Assembly: GCA_934446455.1 (NCBI GenBank)
Contig: CAKSEE010000003.1
Coordinates: 26,632-90,631, forward strand
Direction: 5' to 3'
Origin: an uncultured Oscillospiraceae bacterium
GTDB lineage: Bacteria; Bacillota; Clostridia; Oscillospirales; Ruminococcaceae
DNA length: 64,000 bases
Position numbers and translations under genes: made by a program. Under the pieces are notes generated by a model. That model was not told where the DNA came from. It saw nothing but the letters and a program-made list of their open reading frames with translations, and searched no databases. The stretch's first letter is position 1; every line of letters starts with the position of its first letter. Positions 14,369 to 22,712 of the stretch are shown one piece after another.

Positions 14369-15502
14369 TTACACGCCGAAGAGCGCCTTTATCTTGTCCT
14401 CTTCAAGCTTTGCGCCAATAACGCACATTCTGCCCGTAACGTCCGCAGAGCCCGTGCGCACCTCATGCTCGCCAGGCACGAAGTCAAAGTGATACCACAC
14501 GCCCTCTGCGCCCGCAACTATGCCCTTTGCACGCAGAACGCTGCCGTATTCCTCCGAAGAAAGCGCGGTAAGCGCCGTTTCCAGCTCGTCCTTTGTGAAC
14601 TTCTTTGCCGTTTCAACGCCAAAGGTCGTGAACACCTCGTCCGCGTGGTGGTGATGATGGTGGTCATGGTCGTGGCAGCAGCATTCGTCGTCATGGTCGT
14701 GATGGTGGTGTTCGTGCTCGTCATGGTCATGGTCGTGATGGTGCTCGTGTTCATCGTGGTCGTGGCAGCAGCATTCGTCGTGGTGGTGCTCATGCTCGCC
14801 GTGGTCATGGTGGCAGCACTCGTCGTGGTCGTGCTCGTCATGGTCGTGGTGGGAATGCCCGCATACAGGGCAGATATCCTCGTCCTTGAGAAGCTCGTCC
14901 GCAAAGCTGTTTTCAGCCTCCATTGCAGCGAGGATCTGCGCGCCGTTTATCTCGTCCCACGGCGTGGTAACGATTGTCGCGCGGTCGTTCAGCTCCTTTA
15001 TCATGGCTACGGCCTGCGCGAGTTTTTCCTCTGAGAGCTTCCGGGTGCGGCTGAATATGATGGTCTTTGCGGTTTCAACCTGATTCTTGTAGAACTCGCC
15101 GAAGTTCTTCATATACATCTTTATCTTGGAAGCGTCAACTACTGTGGTGTAGCTGTTGAGCTTTATGTCGCCGCAGTCCGAGTCCATAACTGCCTTTATT
15201 ACGTCCGACAGCTTGCCGACGCCCGACGGCTCGATAAGTATTCTGTCGGGGCTGAACTGCTCTATAACCTTTTTGAGCGCCTTGCCGAAGTCGCCTACCA
15301 GCGAGCAGCAGATGCAGCCCTGGTTCATCTCCGTTACCTGAATGCCCGCGTCCTTCATAAAGCCGCCGTCAATGCCTATTTCGCCGAACTCGTTCTCGAT
15401 AAGCACGAGTTTTTCACCGTTATAGCCCTCCTTGAGCAGCTTCTTGATAAGGGTCGTCTTGCCTGCGCCAAGGAAGCCGGAAAAAACATCTATCTTTGTC
15501 AT
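14369..15502 (-). CDS. COG0523 (CobW/ZNG1-like) metallochaperone GTPase with His-rich loop
   Basis: This 377-residue G3E GTPase has Walker A GFLGAGKT (residues 9-16), LIENEFGEIGID, and the diagnostic CICC metal motif (C63, C65, C66). An insert of about 75 residues (about 212-288) consists almost only of His, Asp, Glu and Cys-Cys and precedes the CobW C-terminal domain (VFTTFGVETAKKF onward). Such enzymes transfer Zn, Co or Ni to client proteins. The G4 position reads SRTR, an atypical guanine-specificity motif. It is first in a two-gene operon from a consensus promoter at 15558-15586. No Zur box was recognised. Confidence 0.9.
   Translation of the reverse strand: MTKIDVFSGFLGAGKTTLIKKLLKEGYNGEKLVLIENEFGEIGIDGGFMKDAGIQVTEMNQGCICCSLVGDFGKALKKVIEQFSPDRILIEPSGVGKLSDVIKAVMDSDCGDIKLNSYTTVVDASKIKMYMKNFGEFYKNQVETAKTIIFSRTRKLSEEKLAQAVAMIKELNDRATIVTTPWDEINGAQILAAMEAENSFADELLKDEDICPVCGHSHHDHDEHDHDECCHHDHGEHEHHHDECCCHDHDEHEHHHDHDHDEHEHHHHDHDDECCCHDHDHHHHHHADEVFTTFGVETAKKFTKDELETALTALSSEEYGSVLRAKGIVAGAEGVWYHFDFVPGEHEVRTGSADVTGRMCVIGAKLEEDKIKALFGV
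14641..14857. repeat. Low-complexity His/Asp/Cys-coding repeat
   Basis: GTGGTCATG/GTCGTG-type triplets repeat irregularly across about 215 bp. On the minus strand they encode blocks such as EHEHHHDECCCHDHDEH. Clusters of two or three cysteines recur at similar intervals, which suggests internal duplications of a metal-binding unit. Confidence 0.9.
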
Positions 15503-15557
15503 TTTGTATCTACCTCTTTCTTTTGGTTACATACGCGCACAATGCGCTCCACATTAT

Positions 15558-15586
15558 ATTGTACCACATTTTTTTGATATAGTCAA
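15558..15586 (-). promoter_or_regulatory. Sigma-A promoter of the COG0523 operon
   Basis: On the minus strand TTGACT and TACAAT are separated by exactly 17 bp. Confidence 0.85.
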
Positions 15587-15660
15587 GCGCCGCCGCGAAA
15601 ATGAATGCCGCTTTCTGTGAACATTTCATGAAAAAAATTAAAGCCCATATCATTTCAGCA

Positions 15661-15689
15661 TTGCAAACTCTGCGAAAATATGGTATAAT
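15661..15689 (+). promoter_or_regulatory. Sigma-A promoter of the lipoprotein gene
   Basis: TTGCAA (15661-15666) and TATAAT (15684-15689) have a 17-bp spacer, about 50 bp upstream of the start codon. Confidence 0.88.
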
Positions 15690-15740
15690 CCTATTAACCC
15701 CCGCGCAGAAGCGCGCGACTTTACAGGAGGTACTTTATAT

Positions 15741-16202
15741 ATGAAAAGGACGATCTTTCCCGCAGTGCTGACAGCGCTTATGCTTACGGCGTGCGCGGGC
15801 AGCAGCGAACCAGTGTACAACGTGGTGGAGGAGCATTCGCAGGCGGCCGACGAGCTTTACCTGCGCAGCATTTACTACAGCAAAACGCTCGGGTGCTACT
15901 GCCTTGAAGCCTCGGAGGACAGCGAAAGCGGCGAGTATGTAACGCTGCGGCTTTCAGACGACGTTTCCTCGTCGTTTCAGCAGCCCGACCTTGTCGGCGC
16001 ATGGAATCCCACGGACTACAGCGGCGCAAAAGAGCTTGAAAAAGCGTTCAGGAATGGCGACGTGGGCGAGTATTCGCGCTTTACATGGAAAATAGACGGC
16101 GGCTATGTAAACGAAATCGATGAGATAAATTACTACACCGATATGTTCCCGTTTGACGGGGACGGCGCGCAGGATATCGGGACGTTTGAAACAACGGAAT
16201 AA
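15741..16202 (+). CDS. Small lipoprotein of unknown function
   Basis: The 153-residue product has a type II signal peptide with lipobox LTAC (Cys18) and a short acidic mature domain of about 135 residues. That domain includes LYLRSIYYSKTLGCYCLEAS and WKIDGGYVNEIDEINYYTDM. I do not recognise the domain. CAGGAGG precedes the ATG. The gene is monocistronic, with its own promoter and terminator. It would be anchored to the outer face of the membrane. Confidence 0.8.
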   Translation: MKRTIFPAVLTALMLTACAGSSEPVYNVVEEHSQAADELYLRSIYYSKTLGCYCLEASEDSESGEYVTLRLSDDVSSSFQQPDLVGAWNPTDYSGAKELEKAFRNGDVGEYSRFTWKIDGGYVNEIDEINYYTDMFPFDGDGAQDIGTFETTE

Positions 16203-16214
16203 AATGCTCCCGTA

Positions 16215-16256
16215 TGGGGCGGTATCGGAAAACGGCCGTACCGCCCCACTTTTTTG
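16215..16256 (+). terminator. Terminator after the lipoprotein gene
   Basis: A TGGGGCGGTA...TACCGCCCCA stem is followed by a run of six Ts on the plus strand. Confidence 0.88.
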
Positions 16257-16295
16257 GAAAATGTAAACTGAACATAACATTGAAGTAACCCACAG

Positions 16296-16323
16296 TTGGT
16301 TGAATATCGCACGACAATATGAT
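16296..16323 (+). promoter_or_regulatory. Probable promoter of the XRE-AbrB/ABC operon
   Basis: TTGGTT and TATGAT are separated by 16 bp, 27 bp before the start codon. The -35 is imperfect, which fits a regulated promoter. Confidence 0.5.
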
Positions 16324-16349
16324 AAACTTGACTTAAAGGAAGTGAAAGC

Positions 16350-16745
16350 ATGGCAATAGAATTCAACAACCTTAAGCTATACAGAAAGCAAAGCGGTCTG
16401 ACGCAGGAGCAGGTCGCGGAGAAGCTCGGCGTGTCGCGGCAGGCCGTGGCGAAGTGGGAAAACGGCGAGAGTCTGCCCGATATTGAGAACATCATAGCGC
16501 TCTCAGACCTGTACGGCACAAGCGTTGACTTTCTCGTGCGGAATATGACGCAGCCGGTATCCGACCCGGAGGGCAGGCGGCATATGTTCGGCATGACAAT
16601 GGTAAACGACAAGGGGCAGATAACCCTGCCGAAAAAATGCCGCGAATTATTCGGGCTTGACGCGGGGACGGCGCTTCTCGTGCTTGCGGATGAGGACAAG
16701 GGCATCGCCCTTGTCAAGATGTCGGAGTGTCTTTTCAACAAATAG
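16350..16745 (+). CDS. XRE-family regulator with AbrB/SpoVT C-terminal domain
   Basis: The 131-residue protein joins a Cro/C1 helix-turn-helix (about 8-62: LKLYRKQSGLTQEQVAEKLG, then SRQAVAKWENGE) to a swapped-hairpin AbrB domain (about 80-125: GMTMVNDKGQITLPKKCREL). Both halves bind DNA or mediate dimers in their families, so this is likely a dimeric transcription factor. It is first in an operon with an ABC-2 exporter, 15 bp upstream of the ATPase, and so probably controls that transporter. Confidence 0.88.
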   Translation: MAIEFNNLKLYRKQSGLTQEQVAEKLGVSRQAVAKWENGESLPDIENIIALSDLYGTSVDFLVRNMTQPVSDPEGRRHMFGMTMVNDKGQITLPKKCRELFGLDAGTALLVLADEDKGIALVKMSECLFNK

Positions 16746-16760
16746 CGCAAGGAGTATAAC

Positions 16761-17501
16761 ATGAATGCGATAGAAACCAGAGGGCTAACAAAAAAATACA
16801 AGAATAAAACAGCTGTAAACGCCCTGTCGCTCATGGTGGCGCAGGGTGAGCTTTTCGCGCTGCTGGGCGTTAACGGCGCGGGCAAAACCACTACGATAAG
16901 AATGCTGTCGTGCCTTTCCGCACCGACAGGCGGCGAATGCTATGTATGCGGTCACAGCTGCACGGACGAAGCCGCCGCGGTAAAGAGCCTCGTGGGTATT
17001 TCCCCGCAGGACACGGCAGTTGCGGATAATCTTTCAGTGCAGGAAAACCTCGGGCTAATGTGCGGGATATTCGGCGTTGAGAGGGAGGAGCGCAGCGCGC
17101 GCGTCGAGGAGATGATAACGCTTTTCGGCATGGGCGAGGTGCGGGATTCCCGCGCGAAAACGCTTTCGGGCGGCTGGAAGCGCAGGCTCTCCATTGCAAT
17201 GGCGCTTATCTCAAAGCCGCAGGTGCTGTTTCTCGACGAGCCCACGCTCGGACTGGACGTGCTTGCAAGGCGCGAGCTGTGGAGCGTTATCGCCTCTCTC
17301 AAGGGCAAGATAACAATAATCCTCACCACGCACTATATGGAGGAGGCGGAGCACCTCTCCGACCGAATCGGAATAATGATAGACGGCTCTCTCGTCGCCT
17401 GCGGCACGCTTTCGGAGCTTGAAGCGTACTCGGGCGGGCAGGGGCTTGAAAATACGTTTATAAAAATAGCGGAATCGCACAAAAAGGGGGCGGCAGTATG
17501 A
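16761..17501 (+). CDS. ABC transporter ATP-binding protein
   Basis: This 246-residue ATPase has Walker A GVNGAGKTTTIRML, the signature LSGGWKRRLSIAMAL, Walker B VLFLDEPTLGLD and the switch His in ILTTHYMEEAEHL. It belongs to the CcmA/DRA family that pairs with ABC-2 permeases to export drugs, lipids or peptides. The next gene overlaps its stop by 4 bp and encodes the permease. The signature reads GGWKRR rather than the more usual GGMKRR. The substrate is unknown. Confidence 0.93.
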   Translation: MNAIETRGLTKKYKNKTAVNALSLMVAQGELFALLGVNGAGKTTTIRMLSCLSAPTGGECYVCGHSCTDEAAAVKSLVGISPQDTAVADNLSVQENLGLMCGIFGVEREERSARVEEMITLFGMGEVRDSRAKTLSGGWKRRLSIAMALISKPQVLFLDEPTLGLDVLARRELWSVIASLKGKITIILTTHYMEEAEHLSDRIGIMIDGSLVACGTLSELEAYSGGQGLENTFIKIAESHKKGAAV

Positions 17502-18262
17502 AAAGAATAATGTCGTTTGCTTCACGCAACTTAAAGGAGATACTGCGCGACCCGCTCGCCTACATATTCTGCCTTGGCTTCCCGCTGGTAATGCTTGTGG
17601 TAATGACGCTCGTAAACGACAGCATTCCGCCCGAAGCGAACATGACGCTTTTTAACATCAATCAGCTCACGGGCGGAATGGCGGTGTTCGGACTTACGTT
17701 CATAATGCTCTTTACCTGCCTTAACATCTCAAAGGACAGGAGCGGCTCGTTCCTGGTGCGTCTTTATGCAACGCCCATGAAAGGCGCCGACTTTATCCTC
17801 GGCTACACGCTGCCCGTGCTTGCGCTCTCGTTTGCACAGATACTGATAACATTCGCGGCGGGGTTCGTGATATCGCTTATTACGGGGCAGGCGCTCAACA
17901 TATGCGGAATGCTGACGGCGGCGGCAGCGCTCGTTCCAAGCGCGGTGATGTTCATATGCTTCGGGCTGCTGTTCGGCACGCTTTTCAGCGAAAAAGCGGC
18001 TCCCGGGCTCTGCTCGGTACTGATTTCGGTGGCGTCGTTCCTCGGCGGCATATGGTTTGACGCGGACGGCACCGGCGGCGTTCTGCTGACGATATGCAGG
18101 GCGCTGCCGTTCTACCACAGCGTAAAGACAGCTCACCTGCTGTTTGCAATGGAAACGGAGGGACTTGGCGTTCACCTGCTTATAACGCTCGCGTACACGG
18201 CGGTCGTAGCGGTGGCTTCGGTGCTTGTTTTCAGAAGCAAAATGCGCGCGGACTTGGCTTAA
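17498..18262 (+). CDS. ABC-2 type transporter permease
   Basis: The 254-residue protein has six predicted membrane helices in the ABC-2 layout, including AYIFCLGFPLVMLVVMTLVN, MAVFGLTFIMLFTCLNISKD and a C-terminal TLAYTAVVAVASVLVF. An ATGA overlap with the ATPase gene shows translational coupling. It would form a homodimer with two ATPase subunits in the membrane. A terminator at 18276-18307 ends the operon. Confidence 0.9.
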   Translation: MKRIMSFASRNLKEILRDPLAYIFCLGFPLVMLVVMTLVNDSIPPEANMTLFNINQLTGGMAVFGLTFIMLFTCLNISKDRSGSFLVRLYATPMKGADFILGYTLPVLALSFAQILITFAAGFVISLITGQALNICGMLTAAAALVPSAVMFICFGLLFGTLFSEKAAPGLCSVLISVASFLGGIWFDADGTGGVLLTICRALPFYHSVKTAHLLFAMETEGLGVHLLITLAYTAVVAVASVLVFRSKMRADLA

Positions 18263-18275
18263 TGCAATATACACA

Positions 18276-18307
18276 AAGCGGGGCTGATTTCAGCCCCGCT
18301 TATTTGT
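18276..18307. terminator. Bidirectional terminator
   Basis: AAGCGGGGCTG pairs with CAGCCCCGCTT around a short loop, with T-rich flanks on both strands. It serves the convergent ABC permease and SLC13/ArsB-type permease genes. Confidence 0.85.
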
Positions 18308-19453
18308 TTACGAATACAATCCGAGCGCCCTCAGCGCGAAATACTCCCCGAGAAGTGCGGCGAGCATTACAACGTTGGATACCGTGAAGCACAGCATATA
18401 CCGCCCCTTTTCCTGCGGACGCTGCGCGCACAGCTGCTTATACGAGATAAGGCTCGCCATTGAAGCTATAAGCGTGCCAAGCCCTCCTGTATTCGTGCCG
18501 ATAATGAGCCCCCGCATATCCTGCGTAAAGCCCGACAATAGCAGCGCCGCAGGCACGTTGCTTATTATCTGGCTTGAGGCTGCCGCCGTCAGCACCTCGT
18601 TTCCCGCGACAACGCTTTCAAGCAGCTGCCGCAGCGCAGGAATGCGCCCCATGTTCCCCACAAACACGAAGAATCCCACGAAAGTTGCAAGAAGCCCCCA
18701 GTCAACGCCGTGCAGCGTCTTTCTGTCCGCCGCAAGCACGCACACAAGCACCGCCGCTGCCGCCGCCTGCCACCGGATCACGCGCAGTACCGCAAGCAGG
18801 CACACCACAAAGAGCGCAATGTACATCGCAAGGCGCTTTTTGCCCGCTATCTCCTTTTTCTCCTCAAAGCGCACGGATATGCTCCCTCCGCCGCGCCTTA
18901 GCGCTATCCACAGCATTATCATCGCAAGGGAAAGCGCGCTGTACGGCAGCATAAGCGCGACCAGCTCGCCCGCTGTCATGCCCGCGCGGCCGTACAGGTA
19001 AAGGTTCTGCGGGTTGCCAAGGGGAGTAAGCATACTGCCGAGATTCGCCGCGGCGGTCTGCATTGCAACCGCGCTCACGAGCCACTCGCGCTCCGCCTGC
19101 TCGCCCGCAAGGCGCAGCAGCTCAAACGTAAACGGCACGAAAGTTATAAGCGCCACGTCATTCGTAATCACCATGCTGAAAAAAAAGCACATCAGCACAA
19201 GCGCAATAACAAGCCCGCGCACCGTCTTTACCCGCATCAGCAGCTTCTGCGCAAGCACGGAAAACACGCCGAGTCCCTTTAACCCTGCCACTACCGTCAT
19301 CAGGCAGAACAATATGCCGAGCGTGCGCAGGTCTATGTATCCCGCATATTCCGCGTCGGGCGGCACAAAAAACATAGAAACGAGCGCGAGAAGCACTGCT
19401 ATACACAGCACCGCCTCGCGCTTTATAAAATCGGCTACGCGCCGCATTTTCAT
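18308..19453 (-). CDS. SLC13/ArsB-type anion permease
   Basis: The product (about 381 residues) is a polytopic membrane protein of the ion-transporter superfamily. The two re-entrant motifs are visible as VITNDVALITFVPFTF with LGSMLTPLGNPQNLYLYG in the first half and QIISNVPAALLLSGF with IIGTNTGGLGTLIAS in the second. Family members move citrate, arsenite, phosphate or dicarboxylates; the substrate is not determinable. I favour the ATG at 19453; two GTG codons lie directly upstream and the ribosome site is poor. It appears to stand alone. Confidence 0.85.
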   Translation of the reverse strand: MKMRRVADFIKREAVLCIAVLLALVSMFFVPPDAEYAGYIDLRTLGILFCLMTVVAGLKGLGVFSVLAQKLLMRVKTVRGLVIALVLMCFFFSMVITNDVALITFVPFTFELLRLAGEQAEREWLVSAVAMQTAAANLGSMLTPLGNPQNLYLYGRAGMTAGELVALMLPYSALSLAMIMLWIALRRGGGSISVRFEEKKEIAGKKRLAMYIALFVVCLLAVLRVIRWQAAAAAVLVCVLAADRKTLHGVDWGLLATFVGFFVFVGNMGRIPALRQLLESVVAGNEVLTAAASSQIISNVPAALLLSGFTQDMRGLIIGTNTGGLGTLIASMASLISYKQLCAQRPQEKGRYMLCFTVSNVVMLAALLGEYFALRALGLYS

Positions 19454-19577
19454 CACCACTCACACAAATAAGACAAAGACTAATACATCATTGGCACGCT
19501 TACGGCTTGCCAATCTCTTTTATTGTACGTCGCCATTTACCGCCATGCCGGGTACATCTTTCAAGTCCATTCCAACT

Positions 19578-20939
19578 TTAATTTTGAAAGGAATTCTGCT
19601 CCTTTACCATTAACGTCACGCACTCAACGTGCCTTGTCCTCGGGAACAAATCGAACGCCCTTGCACTTACCGCCCTGTAGCCAAGCTCGCCAAGCAGCTT
19701 TGCGTCGCGCGCGGCGGTGGCGGGGTCGCAGGAAATCATCACGATACGCTCTGGCGACATTTGCGCGCACGAGTGCAGCGTCTGCGCAGAGCAGCCCTTG
19801 CGCGGCGGGTCGAGCATGATAACGTCGGGCTTTACGCCCTCTTTAGCGAAGCGCTCCGCCGCCTGTCCCGCGTCCGCGCAGATAAACTCTGCGTTTGAAA
19901 AGCCGCTGCGAAGCGCGTTCTGCCGCGCATTCTCCACCGCGTCGGGGACTATCTCCGCGCCGATAACGCGCGCCGCCTCTCCCGCCATGGAAAGCCCTAT
20001 CGTTCCCGCGCCGCAGTACAGGTCGAGCACCAGCTTGCCGCGCGGCCCGGCGAACTCGCGCGCCTGCGCGTAGAGCCGCTCCGCAGCGGGCGTGTTCACC
20101 TGATAGAACGCGCGCGGCGATATCTCAACGCTCACCCCGCACATTGTGTCGGCTACAGCCGCACTTCCGCGCAGAACTATCTCGCGCTCTCCCAGAACAA
20201 CGTTTGTCCTGTCGGGGTTGACGTTCGCGACAACGCCCGTTATCTGCGGGAACGCCGCGCAGACCTCCGCGGCAAGCCTCGAAAGCTCGGGAACCTTTCT
20301 GCGCACTACAAGGCACAGGCAAATCTCGCCGCTGTAATTGCCCTTTCTCAGGAATATATGCCGCAGAACGCCCTCGTGCTTCTCCTCGTTGTAGGGGCTT
20401 ATGTGAAGCGCGTCGGCGGCGCGCGTCACAAACTGCGTTATCTCCCCGAAAACGGCGGGCTGCAGCAGGCAGCTTTCCACCGCCGTCACCCTGTGCGAGC
20501 GCTCGGAGTAAAACCCGCATACCGTCCGCCCGTCGATACGCGCCACGGGCATTTGCAGCTTGTTGCGGTATCCGCTCACGGCGGGGCTTGGCGCTATCGG
20601 CAGGAACTCGGGCGAAAGCCCGCCTATTCTTGCGAAAGCGTCCCTTACAATGCCGTCCTTTGCGCGCAGCTCCGCCTCGTAGCTTATGTGGCGAAAGCAG
20701 CAGCCGCCGCACCTGCCGTATACGGGGCAGTCGTTGTCGATTCTGTCCGGCGAGGGCGTCAGCAGCGCCTCTACCCTGCCAAAGGCGTAGTTTTTAAGCG
20801 CCTTTACTATGCGGCAGGAAATTACGTCCCCAACCGCCGTGAACGGCACGAACACCGCCATGCCCTCGTGGCGGGCGATTCCGCTGCCCTCACTCGTCAT
20901 GGCGGTGATTTCAACCGTTATTATGTCGTTCTTCTTCAT
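19578..20939 (-). CDS. rlmD: 23S rRNA (uracil-5-)-methyltransferase RlmD/RumA family
   Basis: The 453-residue enzyme carries an N-terminal TRAM domain (about 1-57), iron-sulfur ligand cysteines in CPVYGRCGGCCF (C71, C77, C80), the SAM motif VLDLYCGAGTIGL and the catalytic cysteine in MISCDPAT. It methylates the C5 of a uridine in 23S rRNA or a tRNA; the exact target is not clear because clostridial paralogues differ. Its start codon overlaps the prfB stop (ATGA), making a translation-related operon. No ortholog-defining extra domain is seen. Confidence 0.92.
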   Translation of the reverse strand: MKKNDIITVEITAMTSEGSGIARHEGMAVFVPFTAVGDVISCRIVKALKNYAFGRVEALLTPSPDRIDNDCPVYGRCGGCCFRHISYEAELRAKDGIVRDAFARIGGLSPEFLPIAPSPAVSGYRNKLQMPVARIDGRTVCGFYSERSHRVTAVESCLLQPAVFGEITQFVTRAADALHISPYNEEKHEGVLRHIFLRKGNYSGEICLCLVVRRKVPELSRLAAEVCAAFPQITGVVANVNPDRTNVVLGEREIVLRGSAAVADTMCGVSVEISPRAFYQVNTPAAERLYAQAREFAGPRGKLVLDLYCGAGTIGLSMAGEAARVIGAEIVPDAVENARQNALRSGFSNAEFICADAGQAAERFAKEGVKPDVIMLDPPRKGCSAQTLHSCAQMSPERIVMISCDPATAARDAKLLGELGYRAVSARAFDLFPRTRHVECVTLMVKEQNSFQN

Positions 20940-22048
20940 ATCTCGCCAAGGCTGCGCGCCTTAAGGTAAGCGTTGATGAAGCCGTCGATATCGCCGTCCA
21001 TTACCGCCTGTATGTTGCCGTTTTCAAAGCCCGTGCGGTGGTCCTTTGCAAGGGTGTACGGCATGAACACATACGAACGAATCTGGCTGCCCCACTCGAT
21101 TTTGAGCTGCTCGCCCTTGATGTCGCTTATCTTGTCGAGGTGCTCGCGCTCCTTTATCTCAACAAGCTTTGCCATAAGCATTTTCATAGCGAAGTCACGG
21201 TTCTGCACCTGGCTTCTCTGCGTCTGGCAGGAGGTTACTATACCCGTGGGCTTGTGGATAAGACGTACTGCGGACGACGTTTTGTTGATGTGCTGACCGC
21301 CCGCGCCGCTTGCACGGTACACTTCCATCTCAATATCCTCGGGGCGTATCTCAACCGAAACGTCCTTTTCAATTTCGGGCATTACCTCGACGGAAGCGAA
21401 GCTCGTCTGACGTCTGCCCGAGGCGTCGAACGGAGAAATGCGCACAAGTCTGTGAACGCCGTGCTCGCTCTTAAGGAAGCCGTAGGCGTTGTACCCCTGT
21501 ATCTGTATGGAGGCGCTCTTGATGCCCGCCTCGTCGCCGTCAAGCTGGTCAAGCAGCTCCACCTTAAAGCCGTGGTGGTCCGCCCACTTGTTGTACATTC
21601 TCAGCAGCATGGACACCCAGTCCTGCGCCTCCGTGCCGCCCGCGCCCGCGTGGAACGACAGTATTGCGTTGCAGCTGTCGTACTCGCCTGTAAGCAGCGT
21701 TGCAAGCTTCTGCTCCTCAAGCTCGGTAGTGACGGTCTGTGCGAGAGCCTTTGCTTCCTCCTCCATGCTGCCGTCCTGCTCTTCCTCGGCAAGCTCTATC
21801 ATGGTGAGGACTTCCTCATGGTTCGTGCGCAGCTTCTCAAACCCGCTTATTGTAGACTTATACTGCCCTATCTGCTGAAGAATAGCCTGGCTCTTCTCGG
21901 GGTCGTCCCAGAAACCCGGCTCTGTTGTTTTCATTTCAAGCTCGTCAAGCTTTATCTTGATTCCGTCAAGGTTGAGCGCTCCGCGAAGCTCCTCAATCTG
22001 CGGCGTGAGCGCCTCCATCGCAAGGCGCGTTTCGTCATACTGTATCAT
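20936..22048 (-). CDS. prfB: Peptide chain release factor 2
   Basis: The 370-residue protein terminates translation at UGA and UAA. RF2 hallmarks are the anticodon tripeptide SPF in VRISPFDASGRRQTSF and the catalytic GGQ in YRASGAGGQHINKTSSAVR. Unlike many bacteria, the N-terminus reads in one frame through EELRGALNLDG, with no internal UGA and no programmed +1 frameshift. A consensus promoter lies at 22114-22142. It is co-transcribed with rlmD. Confidence 0.97.
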   Translation of the reverse strand: MIQYDETRLAMEALTPQIEELRGALNLDGIKIKLDELEMKTTEPGFWDDPEKSQAILQQIGQYKSTISGFEKLRTNHEEVLTMIELAEEEQDGSMEEEAKALAQTVTTELEEQKLATLLTGEYDSCNAILSFHAGAGGTEAQDWVSMLLRMYNKWADHHGFKVELLDQLDGDEAGIKSASIQIQGYNAYGFLKSEHGVHRLVRISPFDASGRRQTSFASVEVMPEIEKDVSVEIRPEDIEMEVYRASGAGGQHINKTSSAVRLIHKPTGIVTSCQTQRSQVQNRDFAMKMLMAKLVEIKEREHLDKISDIKGEQLKIEWGSQIRSYVFMPYTLAKDHRTGFENGNIQAVMDGDIDGFINAYLKARSLGEI

Positions 22049-22113
22049 TTCGGTTCACTCCTGTATCTGCGGAAATATACCGCCATATAGTTCTGAAGAA
22101 TATTTTACATTTT

Positions 22114-22142
22114 ATTATAACACATCTTCACGTTTTTTTCAA
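22114..22142 (-). promoter_or_regulatory. Sigma-A promoter of prfB-rlmD
   Basis: On the minus strand TTGAAA and TATAAT are separated by 17 bp, about 65 bp upstream of the prfB start. Confidence 0.87.
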
Positions 22143-22205
22143 GTAGTAAAGCATATTTTTTTGGCAGCAGGACGCCGTGCGCCCATGTCTGCCATCGTCC
22201 GCAAA

Positions 22206-22235
22206 CGAAAAATCCCCGCCTGAGCGGGGAAAAAT
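22206..22235. terminator. Terminator after mgsA (bidirectional form)
   Basis: TCCCCGC and GCGGGGA form a tight stem with a 4-nt loop, flanked by A and T runs on both sides. On the minus strand it ends the minD-mgsA unit. Confidence 0.88.
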
Positions 22236-22286
22236 CTGCATGAAATCCATGACTGCGGCAGCGCAGCCATACCAAAAGCGCAAAAC

Positions 22287-22685
22287 TCAGCTGCGCATAT
22301 ACTCGCGCCAGTCGAGGTCGCCGCGCTCAAGTGCGTGGATAAGCGCCTCAGCCGTTGCAATGTTGGTTGCGACAGGGATATTATGTACATCGCACAGGCG
22401 CAGAAGGTTTATGTCGTTGGGCTCGTGCGACTTTGCATTGAGCGGGTCGCGGAAGAATATGAGCAGATCGATTTCATTGCAGCTTATGCTGGAAGCAAGC
22501 TGCTGGTCGCCCCCCTGCGAGCCGCTCAGGAAACGCTGGATATGCAGCCCCGTAGCCTCCGCAACGAGCTTTCCGGTCGTTCCCGTAGCGCAGATATTAT
22601 GGCGGCTGAGTATGCCGCAGTATGCAATACAGAACTGAACCATCAGTTCCTTTTTCGAGTCATGTGCGATTAGCGCAATGTTCAT
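22287..22685 (-). CDS. mgsA: Methylglyoxal synthase
   Basis: The 132-residue enzyme converts dihydroxyacetone phosphate to methylglyoxal and phosphate. Family features are [13 protein letters not shown] at the N-terminus, ATGTTGKLV and [10 protein letters not shown] forming the phosphate loop, the catalytic Asp in [20 protein letters not shown], and the [15 protein letters not shown] end. It lies 27 bp downstream of minD, a common linkage in Firmicutes. Confidence 0.96.
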   Translation of the reverse strand: MNIALIAHDSKKELMVQFCIAYCGILSRHNICATGTTGKLVAEATGLHIQRFLSGSQGGDQQLASSISCNEIDLLIFFRDPLNAKSHEPNDINLLRLCDVHNIPVATNIATAEALIHALERGDLDWREYMRS

Positions 22686-22712
22686 TTTTCAAGCCTCTCT
22701 GTCCAAACCAAA

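Noticed and set aside
14641..14857. CRISPR-like repetition
   Set aside because: There are no constant repeats with unique spacers; the pattern is His/Asp/Cys codons in an intact GTPase gene.
12767..15034. A 755-codon open frame on the plus strand
   Set aside because: It is antisense to mtnA and the two COG0523 genes; the poly-Val stretch is only the complement of the His/Asp repeat.
19464..19577. Small gene or terminator between the permease and rlmD
   Set aside because: A short inverted repeat (ATTGGCA/TGCCAAT) is present but has no T tract in the useful direction for rlmD, and no frame with a ribosome site is seen.
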